Positions 47,279 to 56,929 of a DNA stretch of 64,000 nucleotides are shown here, piece by piece. The position numbers were made by a program, and so were the translations under genes. The stretch comes from Methanogenium organophilum (lineage in GTDB: Archaea; Halobacteriota; Methanomicrobia; Methanomicrobiales; Methanomicrobiaceae), in the NCBI RefSeq assembly GCF_026684035.1, contig NZ_CP113361.1:2504715-2568714 (forward strand). The letters are read 5' to 3'. Positions within the stretch are counted from its first letter, which is position 1. The number at the start of each line of letters is the position of its first letter. The notes under the pieces are model-generated. The model was not told the origin of the DNA. It was given only the letters and a program-made list of their open reading frames with translations, and did no database searches.

Positions 47279-48105
47279 TTATCCCAGCCCCATATCAGCA
47301 AAGACCACGCTCTTCCGTTCACCAGTACTAAAGGAACAGACAGCTGCATCCGCAATCGAATTTTTCAATACCATGATTGGCACTACGCCTATACACACCC
47401 TCAACATCCGCAAAATATGTACATTATTTCCCATATTTACCCCCCAGAGATTGTATCACAAAAGACGACGGACCCCCCAGCCAGTCATCAAATTCACGAG
47501 GGTCTATAACAATTTTCTGCATATAAATATTACGGCCACTGGAACCGACCAATAGTTGGGACGTTGCATTATGCTTCCCAGGATATTAGGACATTTACAA
47601 CGCTCATTCCCTGAAAAAACTCCCAATAGCATTATAATTTTGAATACACAACAATAGCATTAACAAAAAAAATTAAAACCCCAATATTAGGCCAATATTC
47701 TATTTTACTCACATTTACGGATTCATTTCAGAGCAGATATCTGTAATTCGTGAATATCAGCAGATATAATACACCCACAAATAATAATGTTGCACTCAAT
47801 TTAGTAAATTGATTGGAACATTTTGAACAAATGTATATAATGGCAACGTTTCACACGATATTTTTCTAATTTTGGTCTATTATATGGGTTTTTGGAATTT
47901 GCTAATATCATTTCCCTTTAAGAATCGAATATGGCATACAATTAATACTGAATAATCCAAAAGGGGCAACTAATCTAATTTAAGAGAATTACCCTATCAA
48001 TGAAAATCAGGGGGGAAATAATCCAACAAAAATTAATAGATAAAATAACCTGGAACATGAATTGAGGAAAACAATACCCGGATCAAAATAGCGAGGAAAT
48101 TTAAG
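47279..48105. other. Intergenic region with two short unassigned frames
   Basis: No named gene. On the minus strand lie two adjoining short frames: one of about 33 codons (about 47430-47522, reading MQKIVIDPREFDDW...) and one of about 50 codons (about 47282-47437, reading MGNNVHILRM...). The second ends directly before the extended frame of wecE. They could be a decayed gene. The remainder (47560-48105) is AT-rich and silent. Confidence 0.4.
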
Positions 48106-49044
48106 ATGGATATAATAATTGTTGTTCATACAGAGTTCGGTTTTGTACACAATCATGAAATAATCTACAATAAAATGGCAACAGAGGGTGTAAGCAAAGG
48201 TGTTCCAAATCTGGTAAAGATTGCAAATAAATACGAAGCAAAAATAACATTTGCTGTAATGCCTGAAGTCGCTAAATCATTCCCTAAAGATATTAATCAC
48301 GAGATAGGTTTGCATATTCACGCAGGATGGGAGGAGTTCAGGAGTGGTGAATTTACATACCATGTTGGTGATAGATATTTACGTGATCATTGTAACCAGT
48401 CATCCTCATCAACGGTGCTGAGAGGATATCCATACAATGAACAACTAGACATGATACAGACTGGAATTGATTATTTATATGATATATTTGAGGAAAAGCC
48501 AACCACGTTTGTGGCAGGCAGATGGTCTATTGACAACAACACGGTAAAGGCTCTAACCAAAACAAGAATGGAAAGAGATTGCTCTGCACCGGCACATGCA
48601 AAATCATCTTATTATGATTGGTCTAAACTGCCCCGGATTTGTATGCCCTACCATCCGGATGAATATGATTATCAAAAGAGAGGGAATGATCCGCTCCTGA
48701 TTATTCCAATATCGCAAATGTTTCCAAAAGGTATTGTCAGTCCGGAAATAGTACCTCTAGTTGGACTTTCCTGGATGAAGGCATGTTTTATCGAATATAT
48801 AAATCAAAATATCCCAATATTTCACATTTGTTTACATTCTCCTTGTATGACTGATCCTTTTTTCATATCTGTTATGGATGAGTTTTTACATTTTATTTCA
48901 ACCTATCATGACATACATTTTAAATTTGCATCTGAGATTCAGGAATATAATCCTGTTAATCCCTCAACATCATTTTCCCCATATGCTCCAAAAATATTCG
49001 AAACAGTGGCCCACATAATCCAAAAAAGCATATATGGTTGGTAA
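48106..49044 (+). CDS. Polysaccharide-deacetylase-fold protein, unknown substrate
   Basis: 312 residues. The beginning DIIIVVHTEFGFVHN and the motif NHEIGLHIHAGWEE (about 65-78) recall the catalytic barrel of CE4 deacetylases (EIGxHxHxH region), with FVAGRWSIDNN as the next conserved strand. The canonical first Asp-Asp pair is replaced by a THTE-like HTEFG. No signal peptide. Single plus-strand gene between two minus-strand blocks. Could be a deacetylase or a related hydrolase. Confidence 0.65.
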   Translation: MDIIIVVHTEFGFVHNHEIIYNKMATEGVSKGVPNLVKIANKYEAKITFAVMPEVAKSFPKDINHEIGLHIHAGWEEFRSGEFTYHVGDRYLRDHCNQSSSSTVLRGYPYNEQLDMIQTGIDYLYDIFEEKPTTFVAGRWSIDNNTVKALTKTRMERDCSAPAHAKSSYYDWSKLPRICMPYHPDEYDYQKRGNDPLLIIPISQMFPKGIVSPEIVPLVGLSWMKACFIEYINQNIPIFHICLHSPCMTDPFFISVMDEFLHFISTYHDIHFKFASEIQEYNPVNPSTSFSPYAPKIFETVAHIIQKSIYGW

Positions 49045-49101
49045 ATTATTAATTGACCAAATCATCATGTGACATGCAACATATAATTCTGCCAATACTC
49101 A

Positions 49102-49839
49102 TTAATTGAATGATTCATAGACTTTCTTAGCTAATGAAAATATTTTCGAGTAATCTTTTTGGTAATGATAATACGTAACCAAATCTCCACCAAACGATTT
49201 CTTGAATCTATTTATCCCCTCCATTTCTTCATCCGTTACTTTTTCAGTGGAATATCCTCCCATGTCAAAAAATCTCTTTCCACATGATTTTGCATGAAGC
49301 ATTGCATTCCAGATTATCATTTTATTGGCATTTCCAATCAGATTCTTTTTTAGATTATAACAATCATCCAATCTTTTTGAGGCGCCCAATAAGCCCCGGA
49401 AATAGTCACGATCATTTAAGTACAACAGTCCCCCCAGGATATCACCTTCATATTCCGAAATAAATAGGGTACAGTAATTTTTCATGTATTCAATACTCAA
49501 ATTATATCTGGGAAGACCCTTATATTTCCTAAAATTACTATTTAATGCGTAAAATTCTTCATATCCTTCATTAATTTTTATTGTTACACCAGAATTTCTT
49601 GCCTTATTTATAGCAGATCTACAAGAAGAACGACCCATATTTTTCCAGAGTTCATCCTCGTCCAATGTGAGGTCGATGACAATTGTTGAAAATTCCTGCT
49701 TTGAAAAACCATCTGCTTCAACATCTTGGGAACATTGGTAGAAATTGACTGAATCATACCCTTTTACATCATAAGGATGATCGTAAAACCATATTGTTTT
49801 CCATTTGAAGCCATATGCACTCTGATCAATCTCTAACAT
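49102..49839 (-). CDS. FemAB-like/GNAT acyl- or aminoacyl-transferase
   Basis: 245 residues. DEDELWKNMGRSSCRSAINKARNSGVTIK (about 58-88) is the first GNAT-like half with the KxxRxxxxKA pattern of FemAB-type proteins, and the second half (SEYEGDILGGLLYLNDRDYFRGLLGASK) contains the acyl-donor fold. Bacterial relatives use aminoacyl-tRNA for peptidoglycan bridges or acetylate sugars. Archaea lack peptidoglycan, so a role in decorating surface sugars is inferred. Confidence 0.72.
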   Translation of the reverse strand: MLEIDQSAYGFKWKTIWFYDHPYDVKGYDSVNFYQCSQDVEADGFSKQEFSTIVIDLTLDEDELWKNMGRSSCRSAINKARNSGVTIKINEGYEEFYALNSNFRKYKGLPRYNLSIEYMKNYCTLFISEYEGDILGGLLYLNDRDYFRGLLGASKRLDDCYNLKKNLIGNANKMIIWNAMLHAKSCGKRFFDMGGYSTEKVTDEEMEGINRFKKSFGGDLVTYYHYQKDYSKIFSLAKKVYESFN

Positions 49840-50943
49840 TTTACTTCCTTCTTAAAGTCTTGATACCAAAAGAGCGATAATTAAAGCAATATTATCTCAG
49901 GCTCTCTTGCCATTTATCCTGAATAATAATACTTATAATTTATGCAAGAAACAGAATATCATACCCTCATGCCAATCAAATATTACCATAATAAATGCAA
50001 AAATCAGAATCGATAATCCATAAAATTCCTTTTAAAAATTCCACGGTAACATTTTGTACAAACTCAGTAGCATAAATATCCAGAATTCTAAAAAACACTA
50101 CCCTACATTGAATATAGAACAAATATACACAGAGAATGAGAGATAATTGTTCCTGCAGTCTTCCCCGCAAAAGGGAAACCAGAATGGTCGTGTCTCAGGA
50201 AATATGCAGATGGAATTTCGGAACTGAGAAAGAGAAATCGATATTTATGTATGCAATTATCAACCTACTACTCGGGAATATCGGAATCATATTGCAGCAA
50301 ACATACTTCTCTCCGGTGAAGAGAGGGCCGATAACAGCTGAAAATATATGGTCTGGAAAAATATCAGAACAGTGTTGAAACGGTCACAGAAATCTCCGTT
50401 TTGCAGTTCCCGGGTTAAAATATTAGGGTGGCGAAAGGATTTTTAGATTATCTAATGGGGATATATTTAAGAAGTATTGAAATTGGATAATGTATCAGAG
50501 AACCTCAAGAATTGTATAAAAATATTCAATATATGATATTTATGAATAAATGATCCCATGGGCATTACCACAAACGAAAATGTAAACATGATGATTTTTC
50601 GATATTCAAATGGCCCGATTTAGATTTAGTCTGAATAGACTTTTCTGGAATTGTGATGAAATTGTTTCGCGTCAATCAGTTTTTAACTTCCCTGGTTGAT
50701 CGCCCAATTCGGCAATGTTCTTAGAATCTGTTTAACAACAATTATTGTAAAAATTGGTCATAGATCACTGATATATTTATACTATAAAAATAATTGGTAA
50801 AGAGAATTTGATTGTTTCATCTATGATGGAAAATTGATAGTTTAAAGAGCAATTGCCAGATAAATTATTTATAAAATCTTCTGATTCCAGAAATAATTAA
50901 ATAGTATATGATTAATTGTTCCATAAAATGGGGCATTCATTTC
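49840..50943. other. 1.1-kb gene-poor region
   Basis: Very AT-rich, no gene recognised. Short frames on both strands (for example near 49976-50170 and 50136-50378) look random. Probably carries the promoters of the divergent genes at 49839 and 50944. Confidence 0.45.
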
Positions 50944-52476
50944 ATGACAAAAATAAATACCAAACCAAATGTATTTCTTATTACACTTGATGCTTTTAGC
51001 TATAGAATTTTCAAAGAACATCTAGATAGATTTCCATACATAAAGCATTTGGAAGAAGAGTCCGTTGTATTTGAAAATGCATTCTCAATAGGCCCCAACA
51101 CTTTTTTTTCTTTTCCAGGAATAATTGGAGGAATATATCCCTACCACTTCGGAGTAGGTATCCCGGAAAATGTTACGACACTGTATGGCTATTTAAAGAA
51201 ATTTGGATATGATACTGCATTAATAAATGAGTCAAATGCATTATTAACTCCACTATTTGGTTATGGAAATGGTCTGGATTTTCAAAACCATTTTCTTGAA
51301 TACTCTCACTGTGAATCGGACCGAAAAAACCAAACCAAGTTCTTAAAAACTAAAACCAGTAAACAGACAGACCAACGCAATGTATCGTTAAAAGACAGGA
51401 TATTAAAAATATATAACTTGTTTGATAACAAGTTGATCAAAGATGCTGGAAGGATTTTTGCATGCTCACTCGTCTATGCACAGATGCGAATAAATGGTAC
51501 AACTGAAAGTTATCCTGAAAGATTACATTTATATAACCAATTTCACCACGGGATACTCGACTACATCGAAAATATCGCATTGGAACCTAATCAACCACAC
51601 TTTGTATGGATACATACAATCGTTAACCACCTGCCTTATTTGCCAAAAGATAATGCATCAAGATTCTCAGTTAAAGAAATTAATAAACTGAATTATTATG
51701 GAATTTCTCAATTTTATACAAAAAAGCGCTCTGCTAAATTAAAAGACCTATATATCGAATCATTAGAGAAAACTGAAGAATTATTAGAGAGCGTAATTCA
51801 TCATATCAGGGAAAAAGGATTACTTGAGAATAGTATTGTCATAATCACTGCAGATCATGGCGAAGAATTTCTTGAAGATGGGTATTTTGGGCACACGCCG
51901 GTGTCTAGCTCCGATAATCTTCTAAATGTACCACTAATGATATATGCGCCCGGAATACTACCAAGCACAAAAATTGACTGTCCGGTTTCAACAATCGATA
52001 TTTTTCCAACGATAATCGATCTAATCGGTATCGGGGAAAATGAAAATAATAGAGGTATTTCACTGAAGGATTTGATCTTTGCTACTCAAGATACACAAAT
52101 CACAAAATACCGGAACAGAACGTTTTTTTCTGAAAGCTGGAGTATAGAAGGATTAACAGATAGAAAACCAGGATATGGGAGAGAGAAGAAATTTTTCACA
52201 GTCAGAACAGGTGAATATAAGTTAAAGATCATTAAAGAGAGAAAATCCACTAATAGAACCATAGAAAATTATGAACTTTATCGGTGGACAATGAGAACCC
52301 CACTTTCGATATCAGACAATATTGAAATATTTGAGGGACTTAGAAATCAACTCTCTGCCCATTTATATGAGGAGGGCAAATATGCCCAAATGGTCAGGAA
52401 CGTGCAGAAAACACCAGTTAATACCGAAAAACAAAAATTGATAAATGCCGCAAAAAAAATAAAATTAAAAATGTAA
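50944..52476 (+). CDS. Sulfatase/alkaline-phosphatase-superfamily enzyme
   Basis: 510 residues from the ATG at 50944 (or 522 from 50908). The superfamily core is visible: NVFLITLDAFSYRIF (first metal Asp, about 9-23), the nucleophile region TFFSFPGIIGGIYPYH (about 60-75), TADHGEEFLEDGYFGHTP (Asp-His and His ligands, about 300-318). The nucleophile motif is Ser-Phe-Pro-Gly without the Arg of the sulfatase CxPxR/SxPxR motif, so formylglycine modification is doubtful. A phosphatase, phosphoglycerol or sulfo transferase is as likely. No signal peptide. The upstream Met is not excluded. Confidence 0.82.
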   Translation: MTKINTKPNVFLITLDAFSYRIFKEHLDRFPYIKHLEEESVVFENAFSIGPNTFFSFPGIIGGIYPYHFGVGIPENVTTLYGYLKKFGYDTALINESNALLTPLFGYGNGLDFQNHFLEYSHCESDRKNQTKFLKTKTSKQTDQRNVSLKDRILKIYNLFDNKLIKDAGRIFACSLVYAQMRINGTTESYPERLHLYNQFHHGILDYIENIALEPNQPHFVWIHTIVNHLPYLPKDNASRFSVKEINKLNYYGISQFYTKKRSAKLKDLYIESLEKTEELLESVIHHIREKGLLENSIVIITADHGEEFLEDGYFGHTPVSSSDNLLNVPLMIYAPGILPSTKIDCPVSTIDIFPTIIDLIGIGENENNRGISLKDLIFATQDTQITKYRNRTFFSESWSIEGLTDRKPGYGREKKFFTVRTGEYKLKIIKERKSTNRTIENYELYRWTMRTPLSISDNIEIFEGLRNQLSAHLYEEGKYAQMVRNVQKTPVNTEKQKLINAAKKIKLKM

Positions 52477-52647
52477 TACCTCTCTGACCACTAAACGGTG
52501 CAAATAGCAAAAGAAAAAAAAAGAACACATTCACAATCTTCAATGTATGGACCTATTCTAAATTTATGCAGAAAATACATTCACGAATCCGAAAAAACAT
52601 CTAAAAGGAAAATGAAATGAAATAATAATAACTGTTTATAATATGAT
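52477..52647. other. Convergent spacer with oligo-A tract
   Basis: Lies between the sulfatase-like gene and the small RHH gene. A run of A9 (around 52514-52522) gives oligo-T on the minus strand and could terminate the RHH transcript, although it is about 125 nt past the stop. Confidence 0.3.
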
Positions 52648-52866
52648 TTAATCCATATACCCAAGAGCTCGAAGTCTCTCTTTTACCATTTCTTCATCTT
52701 CTTCTGAATAATCAATCTCGTCATCAGATATTAATTCGTTCATTACTTCGGAAAGAACGAAGTTAACATAATCATCAACAGAGTCATATTCTAAATCAAC
52801 AATATAATTGTTGATTAAATCATAATTCTCTTTTGAAATAGATACAGTAACATTTTTTTCATCCAT
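52648..52866 (-). CDS. Small ribbon-helix-helix protein with LRALGYM tail
   Basis: 72 residues. N-terminal NVTVSISKENYDLINNYI is a beta strand and helix as in CopG/Arc-type DNA-binding proteins, SVDDYVNFVLSEVMNEL the second helix. An acidic linker (DDEIDYSEEDEEMV) leads to the C-terminus KERLRALGYMD. Start set at ATG 52866, behind GAGGTG at 6 nt; the longer frame begins on a GTG within that site. Function unknown, likely regulator or small partner of the neighbouring phosphatase-like and sulfate genes. Confidence 0.72.
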   Translation of the reverse strand: MDEKNVTVSISKENYDLINNYIVDLEYDSVDDYVNFVLSEVMNELISDDEIDYSEEDEEMVKERLRALGYMD

Positions 52867-52916
52867 ACCAAACACCTCATTTAATCATTTTTCAGATTAT
52901 TACTCACATCCATAAA

Positions 52917-53630
52917 TTAAACCAAATAATTATTTATGTACGTTATTCTTGGATACGGAGAAATATTCATGCTTTCCCCGCAACTCCAAAATCCATAATT
53001 TGAGTGGTCCCCAAAAATTCCAACAGCCTCCATTCCATGATCAGACAAAACCATGAATGGATGCTCAATAGATCCTGCAATTTCATCCATATCATTATAT
53101 AGCATCTTCATTATCATCATATTACCAAAGTTTAGATGCCCAATCACATCAATAGCTGAGAAATATCCCAGCACAAAGTCAAAGTCACCATTAAGAGCCT
53201 CTGTGAACTCTTCCTTAATTGCCCGATGGTGAGCAAATGCATCCTGATTGTACTCATTTCGTATCGACGTTTTCTCTTTGGAATCAGATGAATTAAAAAA
53301 AGCCGCCAATAACTCGCGGGATCTTGCATGAACCTGACTATTATAGTTATACCCCGGAAGATCAATCACTTTCGGATTTTCAAACTTTGAGAAAAATGTA
53401 TTTTCATGAGGAATACAAAGGTTCCACATATCTTTATCACCAAGGGCTAACACCTCTTCCTCCTTATTCTCACCGGTCATGAATGAAGACCAAAGAACCA
53501 TTGTCCTTGGCTGGGAAAATTCAGAGATGTCTGTCTTCCCATAATTTGACTGCATTAGGTTTTTGCAACCAAATTTTTCAACCAGAGTGAATTCAAGGGC
53601 ATCAATTGCAAGTAATACAATCATACTCAT
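52917..53630 (-). CDS. Alkaline-phosphatase-superfamily protein (phosphodiesterase/nucleotide pyrophosphatase-like)
   Basis: 237 residues. LLAIDALEFTLVEKF (metal Asp), FSQPRTMVLWSSFMTG (Thr nucleophile region, like PxxTxPxWxSxxTG), GHLNFG and VLSDHGMEAVGIFGDHSNYG (DHG and H metal ligands) are seen, so the fold is clear though the protein is short for the family. ATG overlaps the cysN stop by one base (TAATG), hence co-translated with sulfate activation. Substrate unknown. A second Met (53624) is possible. Confidence 0.8.
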   Translation of the reverse strand: MSMIVLLAIDALEFTLVEKFGCKNLMQSNYGKTDISEFSQPRTMVLWSSFMTGENKEEEVLALGDKDMWNLCIPHENTFFSKFENPKVIDLPGYNYNSQVHARSRELLAAFFNSSDSKEKTSIRNEYNQDAFAHHRAIKEEFTEALNGDFDFVLGYFSAIDVIGHLNFGNMMIMKMLYNDMDEIAGSIEHPFMVLSDHGMEAVGIFGDHSNYGFWSCGESMNISPYPRITYINNYLV

Positions 53631-54883
53631 TACAACTCCGTGATTATCCCACCCGCACAGGTATCATCATACCCAAGAACAAATCTTCCAAGTGTCTGTA
53701 TTTCATTAAAATTATCTACAGCAATGGGTTTTGTTGTTTTAATGGTAACTTCTGCAACCTCACGGTTTTTTATGACTGCCTGTTCCCCTTCATTAAAAAT
53801 TACAGGTTCGAGAGTAGAGGAATTCATAACAGAATTTATTTCAACAGAACACGTCACTTCCTGAGTAGCACACCGGAAATAAATACTATCTCCAGATGTA
53901 AAGGGAGTCTTATCCATCCAGAAGATACGTGCCTTAATTGTATCCGTCACAACAGGCAGTTGATCCGGTGCAGATTGCATACATACAACATTTCCTCTAT
54001 CAAAAAATAGCTTATCCCGGGTGGTAATGCCGGTAGCACGTCCAGTTTCTGCCTCAGTCGGTTCAGCCAAAAATTCTTCTATCGATGCAACAACGGTTTC
54101 TTCACCTGAAGGTAATACTATGATATTATCTCCTTTGTGAATAATTCCAGACTCAACACGCCCGACAATAATTCTCTTGGTAAAGTTGTACACATCCTGG
54201 ACAACAAATCTCATTGGACTTTCATTTGCAGATGGTGTCACCTCAAAGGTATCAAGAGCCTGTAAAACTGTCATGCCTTTATACCAATTCATCTCTTCGG
54301 ATCTTTTTGCGACATTGTCTCCTTTACTTGCAGAGATTGGGAGCACATATGAGGGCTCTATACCTATGTTCTCAAGGAAGTGAATGAGTTCTTTTTTAAC
54401 TTCAATAAATCTCTCTTCACTAAAATCAACAAGATCCATTTTGTTTATAACCACAATCACTTGTTCAAGTCCAAGCATAGAGAGGATATAGGCATGACGT
54501 TTCGTTTGCTCTTTCACTCCTTCGTCAGCATCAACAATGAGTATTGCAGCCTCCGCCTGAGATGCACCTGTAATCATATTTTTTACAAATTCCACATGTC
54601 CGGGAGCATCAATGATAACATAATTTCTCTTATCCGTATTGAACCAGACCTGGGCAGTATCAATTGTTATTCCCTGATCTCTTTCCTCCTCAAGATGATC
54701 CATGACATACCCAAATTCCATGTCTTTACCAAGCATCTCGCATACTAAACGAATTTCCTCAACTTTTTCCTCAGGAAGAGAATCCGTATCGTACAGTAGG
54801 CGGCCAATTAACGTACTTTTTCCATGGTCAACGTGACCGACAATCACAAATTTTAGATATTCTTCATTTGAATTTTTTGCCAA
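53630..54883 (-). CDS. cysN: Sulfate adenylyltransferase, GTPase subunit
   Basis: 417 residues. [19 protein letters not shown] (P-loop), [22 protein letters not shown] (DxxG), INKMDLVDF (NKxD) are complete, followed by two elongation-factor-like beta-barrel domains. Uses GTP hydrolysis to help CysD make adenosine 5'-phosphosulfate (APS) from ATP and sulfate. There is no fused APS kinase domain at the C-terminus, and none is encoded in the window. Starts 13 nt after cysD. Confidence 0.95.
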   Translation of the reverse strand: MAKNSNEEYLKFVIVGHVDHGKSTLIGRLLYDTDSLPEEKVEEIRLVCEMLGKDMEFGYVMDHLEEERDQGITIDTAQVWFNTDKRNYVIIDAPGHVEFVKNMITGASQAEAAILIVDADEGVKEQTKRHAYILSMLGLEQVIVVINKMDLVDFSEERFIEVKKELIHFLENIGIEPSYVLPISASKGDNVAKRSEEMNWYKGMTVLQALDTFEVTPSANESPMRFVVQDVYNFTKRIIVGRVESGIIHKGDNIIVLPSGEETVVASIEEFLAEPTEAETGRATGITTRDKLFFDRGNVVCMQSAPDQLPVVTDTIKARIFWMDKTPFTSGDSIYFRCATQEVTCSVEINSVMNSSTLEPVIFNEGEQAVIKNREVAEVTIKTTKPIAVDNFNEIQTLGRFVLGYDDTCAGGIITEL

Positions 54884-54896
54884 TTTAACCCCCCCC

Positions 54897-55700
54897 TTAC
54901 ATATATCCTAGTGCACGAAGCTTTTGCATCATATATGCACGCTCCTTATCCTGTGCCCGGCCACTCCTCTCTGTAACCTCAGTAGTTCTCAACTCTTCAA
55001 CAATTTCATCGACAGTATCTGCATCTGAATCAACTGGATTGCAACAGGTTTCACATCCAATACTTCGATATCTCTTTCCGTCTTTTGCAAAATATAAGTC
55101 AACAATTGGGAGGTTTTCACGCTGGACATATCGCCATATGTCGAGTTCGGTCCAATGAAGAATTGGGTGTACTCGAATGTGCTCCTCTCCTGCCTGTTTA
55201 TTTTTGAATTGATCCCATAATTCAGGTGGTTGATCTTTATAATTCCACTGAAAATCCCTATTTCTCGGAGAAAAAACTCTTTCCTTTGCTCTAATGCCAT
55301 GTTCATCACGGCGGATCCCAAGAAGTAATGCTTTGAATTTTTTCTCTGCAATACAGTCTTTAAGACCCTGTGTTTTCAGGGCTGTACAACATGCTAATTT
55401 ATCACTATTATCCGGACCCATACCAGCATCCAGTGCAGCCTGATTGCATGCAACTACAAGATCAATACCCCAATTATTACTCCACTGGTCTCTGAAATCA
55501 TAAATTTCTTTAAATTTATATCCAGTGTCAATATGAAGTGCCGGAAAGGGCACATTGCCATAAAATGCCTTTCTTACCAGATGAAGAAGTGTTGTCGAAT
55601 CTTTTCCAATACTCCAAAGGACGGCAACATCCTTGAACTGTTTATATGCTTCACGAATAATGTAGATGCTCTGACTCTCAAGTTTGTCAAGATGATCCAT
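54897..55700 (-). CDS. cysD: Sulfate adenylyltransferase, catalytic subunit
   Basis: Forms APS. 267 residues. [23 protein letters not shown] (PP-loop, SxGKDS, about 24-46), [34 protein letters not shown] and [23 protein letters not shown]. The C-terminus ends [11 protein letters not shown], where standard CysD has MExKKREGYF-like residues. Its start follows the RHH gene stop directly (TGA-ATG). Length normal (about 300 in bacteria). Confidence 0.95.
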   Translation of the reverse strand: MDHLDKLESQSIYIIREAYKQFKDVAVLWSIGKDSTTLLHLVRKAFYGNVPFPALHIDTGYKFKEIYDFRDQWSNNWGIDLVVACNQAALDAGMGPDNSDKLACCTALKTQGLKDCIAEKKFKALLLGIRRDEHGIRAKERVFSPRNRDFQWNYKDQPPELWDQFKNKQAGEEHIRVHPILHWTELDIWRYVQRENLPIVDLYFAKDGKRYRSIGCETCCNPVDSDADTVDEIVEELRTTEVTERSGRAQDKERAYMMQKLRALGYM

Positions 55701-55931
55701 TCATTTACCCCCCGATAAATATCCTAATTTTTCTAGTCGTTCACGAACAGCATTTATCTCTGTGCCGGTAAGTCCTTCAATATCATTTATGCTGCCTTCT
55801 CCTTTTGTTGCAATTGAACGAAGAACGAAAACAGAAAATTCCGTAACACTTGAAAATCCGGTGCCACTAATCATTTCACTCAAAGTCTGATACAGGTCAC
55901 GAGGAATTTTTAGCGTTACTTTGTCAGACAT
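55701..55931 (-). CDS. Small ribbon-helix-helix protein with LEKLGYL tail
   Basis: 76 residues. DKVTLKIPRDLYQTLSEMI is a strand-helix start, SVTEFSVFVLRSIATKG the second helix, then a short linker and the C-terminal EINAVRERLEKLGYLSGGK. Related in plan to the small protein at 52648-52866. First gene of the cysD-cysN-phosphatase unit, ATG preceded by GGAG. Probably a DNA-binding regulator, or an accessory protein of sulfate activation. Confidence 0.72.
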   Translation of the reverse strand: MSDKVTLKIPRDLYQTLSEMISGTGFSSVTEFSVFVLRSIATKGEGSINDIEGLTGTEINAVRERLEKLGYLSGGK

Positions 55932-56168
55932 GACACTCCATTAAGAGTGTTTGTTTTTATATTTATTATTTATCCAGTAATTGGACTTATTTGAATTAAT
56001 AATTAATAACAGAACAATTATTGTACATTATAATAGTAGTAAACAATAATTTTACACTATCAATAACGCATCAAAAATTATGATAGTAATAATTAGATTG
56101 TGAAATCATACGATAATTCCACCAAATCATCCGGTATGAATCAGACCTTACTGCTGCATTCCACCCAC
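55932..56168. other. Intergenic region between pstB and the RHH/cysD operon
   Basis: AT-rich. Contains the promoter of the minus-strand RHH-cysDN operon (AT stretches around 55960-56000). No gene recognised. Confidence 0.4.
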
Positions 56169-56921
56169 CTATATCGAACCTTCAAGATATTGTTTCATAC
56201 GTGGATCAGAAGGATTGCCAAATATTTTTTCAGCGGGTCCATGTTCAACAATCTCACCAAAATAAATAAATACTACATAATCAGCAATTCTTCTTGCCTG
56301 ACGTAGAATATGAGTCACAAAAAGTATAGTATAATCTTTTTTTAGCTCGAGTAATTCAGTTTCAATTTTCTTTGCAGAGGTAGGATCAAGGGCCGATGTT
56401 GTTTCATCACAAAGAAGTATATTTGGATCATTTGCAATCGTCCTTGCAAGGCAAAGTCGTTGCTGTTGACCAATAGACAACTTATTTGCCGGTGCATCCA
56501 AACGTGTCGAAACCTCCTCCCAAAGACCCACACGTTCAAGTGAATTTTTTACAATCTCGTCCTTTTTGACTTTATCTTTAAGGCCATGAATTCTGGGACC
56601 ATAAATCACATTTTCATAGATCGACATTGGAAGGGGATTTGGTGTTTGTGCTATCATCCCAATTTTCCTTCGAATTTCTGTCACATCAGTATTGGGAGAT
56701 AGAATATTATCCCCATCGACAGTGATCGATCCTGTATACTCAAGTCCTTCAATCAGATCATTCATTCGGTTAATACTCCTGAGGAGTGTGGATTTACCAC
56801 AACCGGAGGGTCCGATAATTGCAATTATCTGATTTTTAGGCAATTCAAGATTGATATCAGTTAATATCTTCGTTCCCTCAATTGACAAATTAAATTTTTT
56901 TATCACAATTGCTGAATTCAA
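56169..56921 (-). CDS. pstB: Phosphate ABC transporter ATP-binding protein
   Basis: 250 residues. Walker A GPSGCGKSTLLRSINRMNDL (about 33-52), LSIGQQQRLCLART signature (LSGGQ-like), Walker B ILLCDETTSALDP, H-loop FVTHILRQARRIAD. PstB of the high-affinity phosphate importer. 8 nt after pstA. The ABC signature reads LSIGQ rather than LSGGQ, a common PstB variant. Confidence 0.95.
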   Translation of the reverse strand: MNSAIVIKKFNLSIEGTKILTDINLELPKNQIIAIIGPSGCGKSTLLRSINRMNDLIEGLEYTGSITVDGDNILSPNTDVTEIRRKIGMIAQTPNPLPMSIYENVIYGPRIHGLKDKVKKDEIVKNSLERVGLWEEVSTRLDAPANKLSIGQQQRLCLARTIANDPNILLCDETTSALDPTSAKKIETELLELKKDYTILFVTHILRQARRIADYVVFIYFGEIVEHGPAEKIFGNPSDPRMKQYLEGSI

Positions 56922-56929
56922 TTTACCAC

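Noticed and set aside
50944-52476. Call as formylglycine-dependent sulfatase
   Set aside because: The expected CxPxR or SxPxR motif is absent (Ser-Phe-Pro-Gly without Arg), so only the superfamily is claimed.
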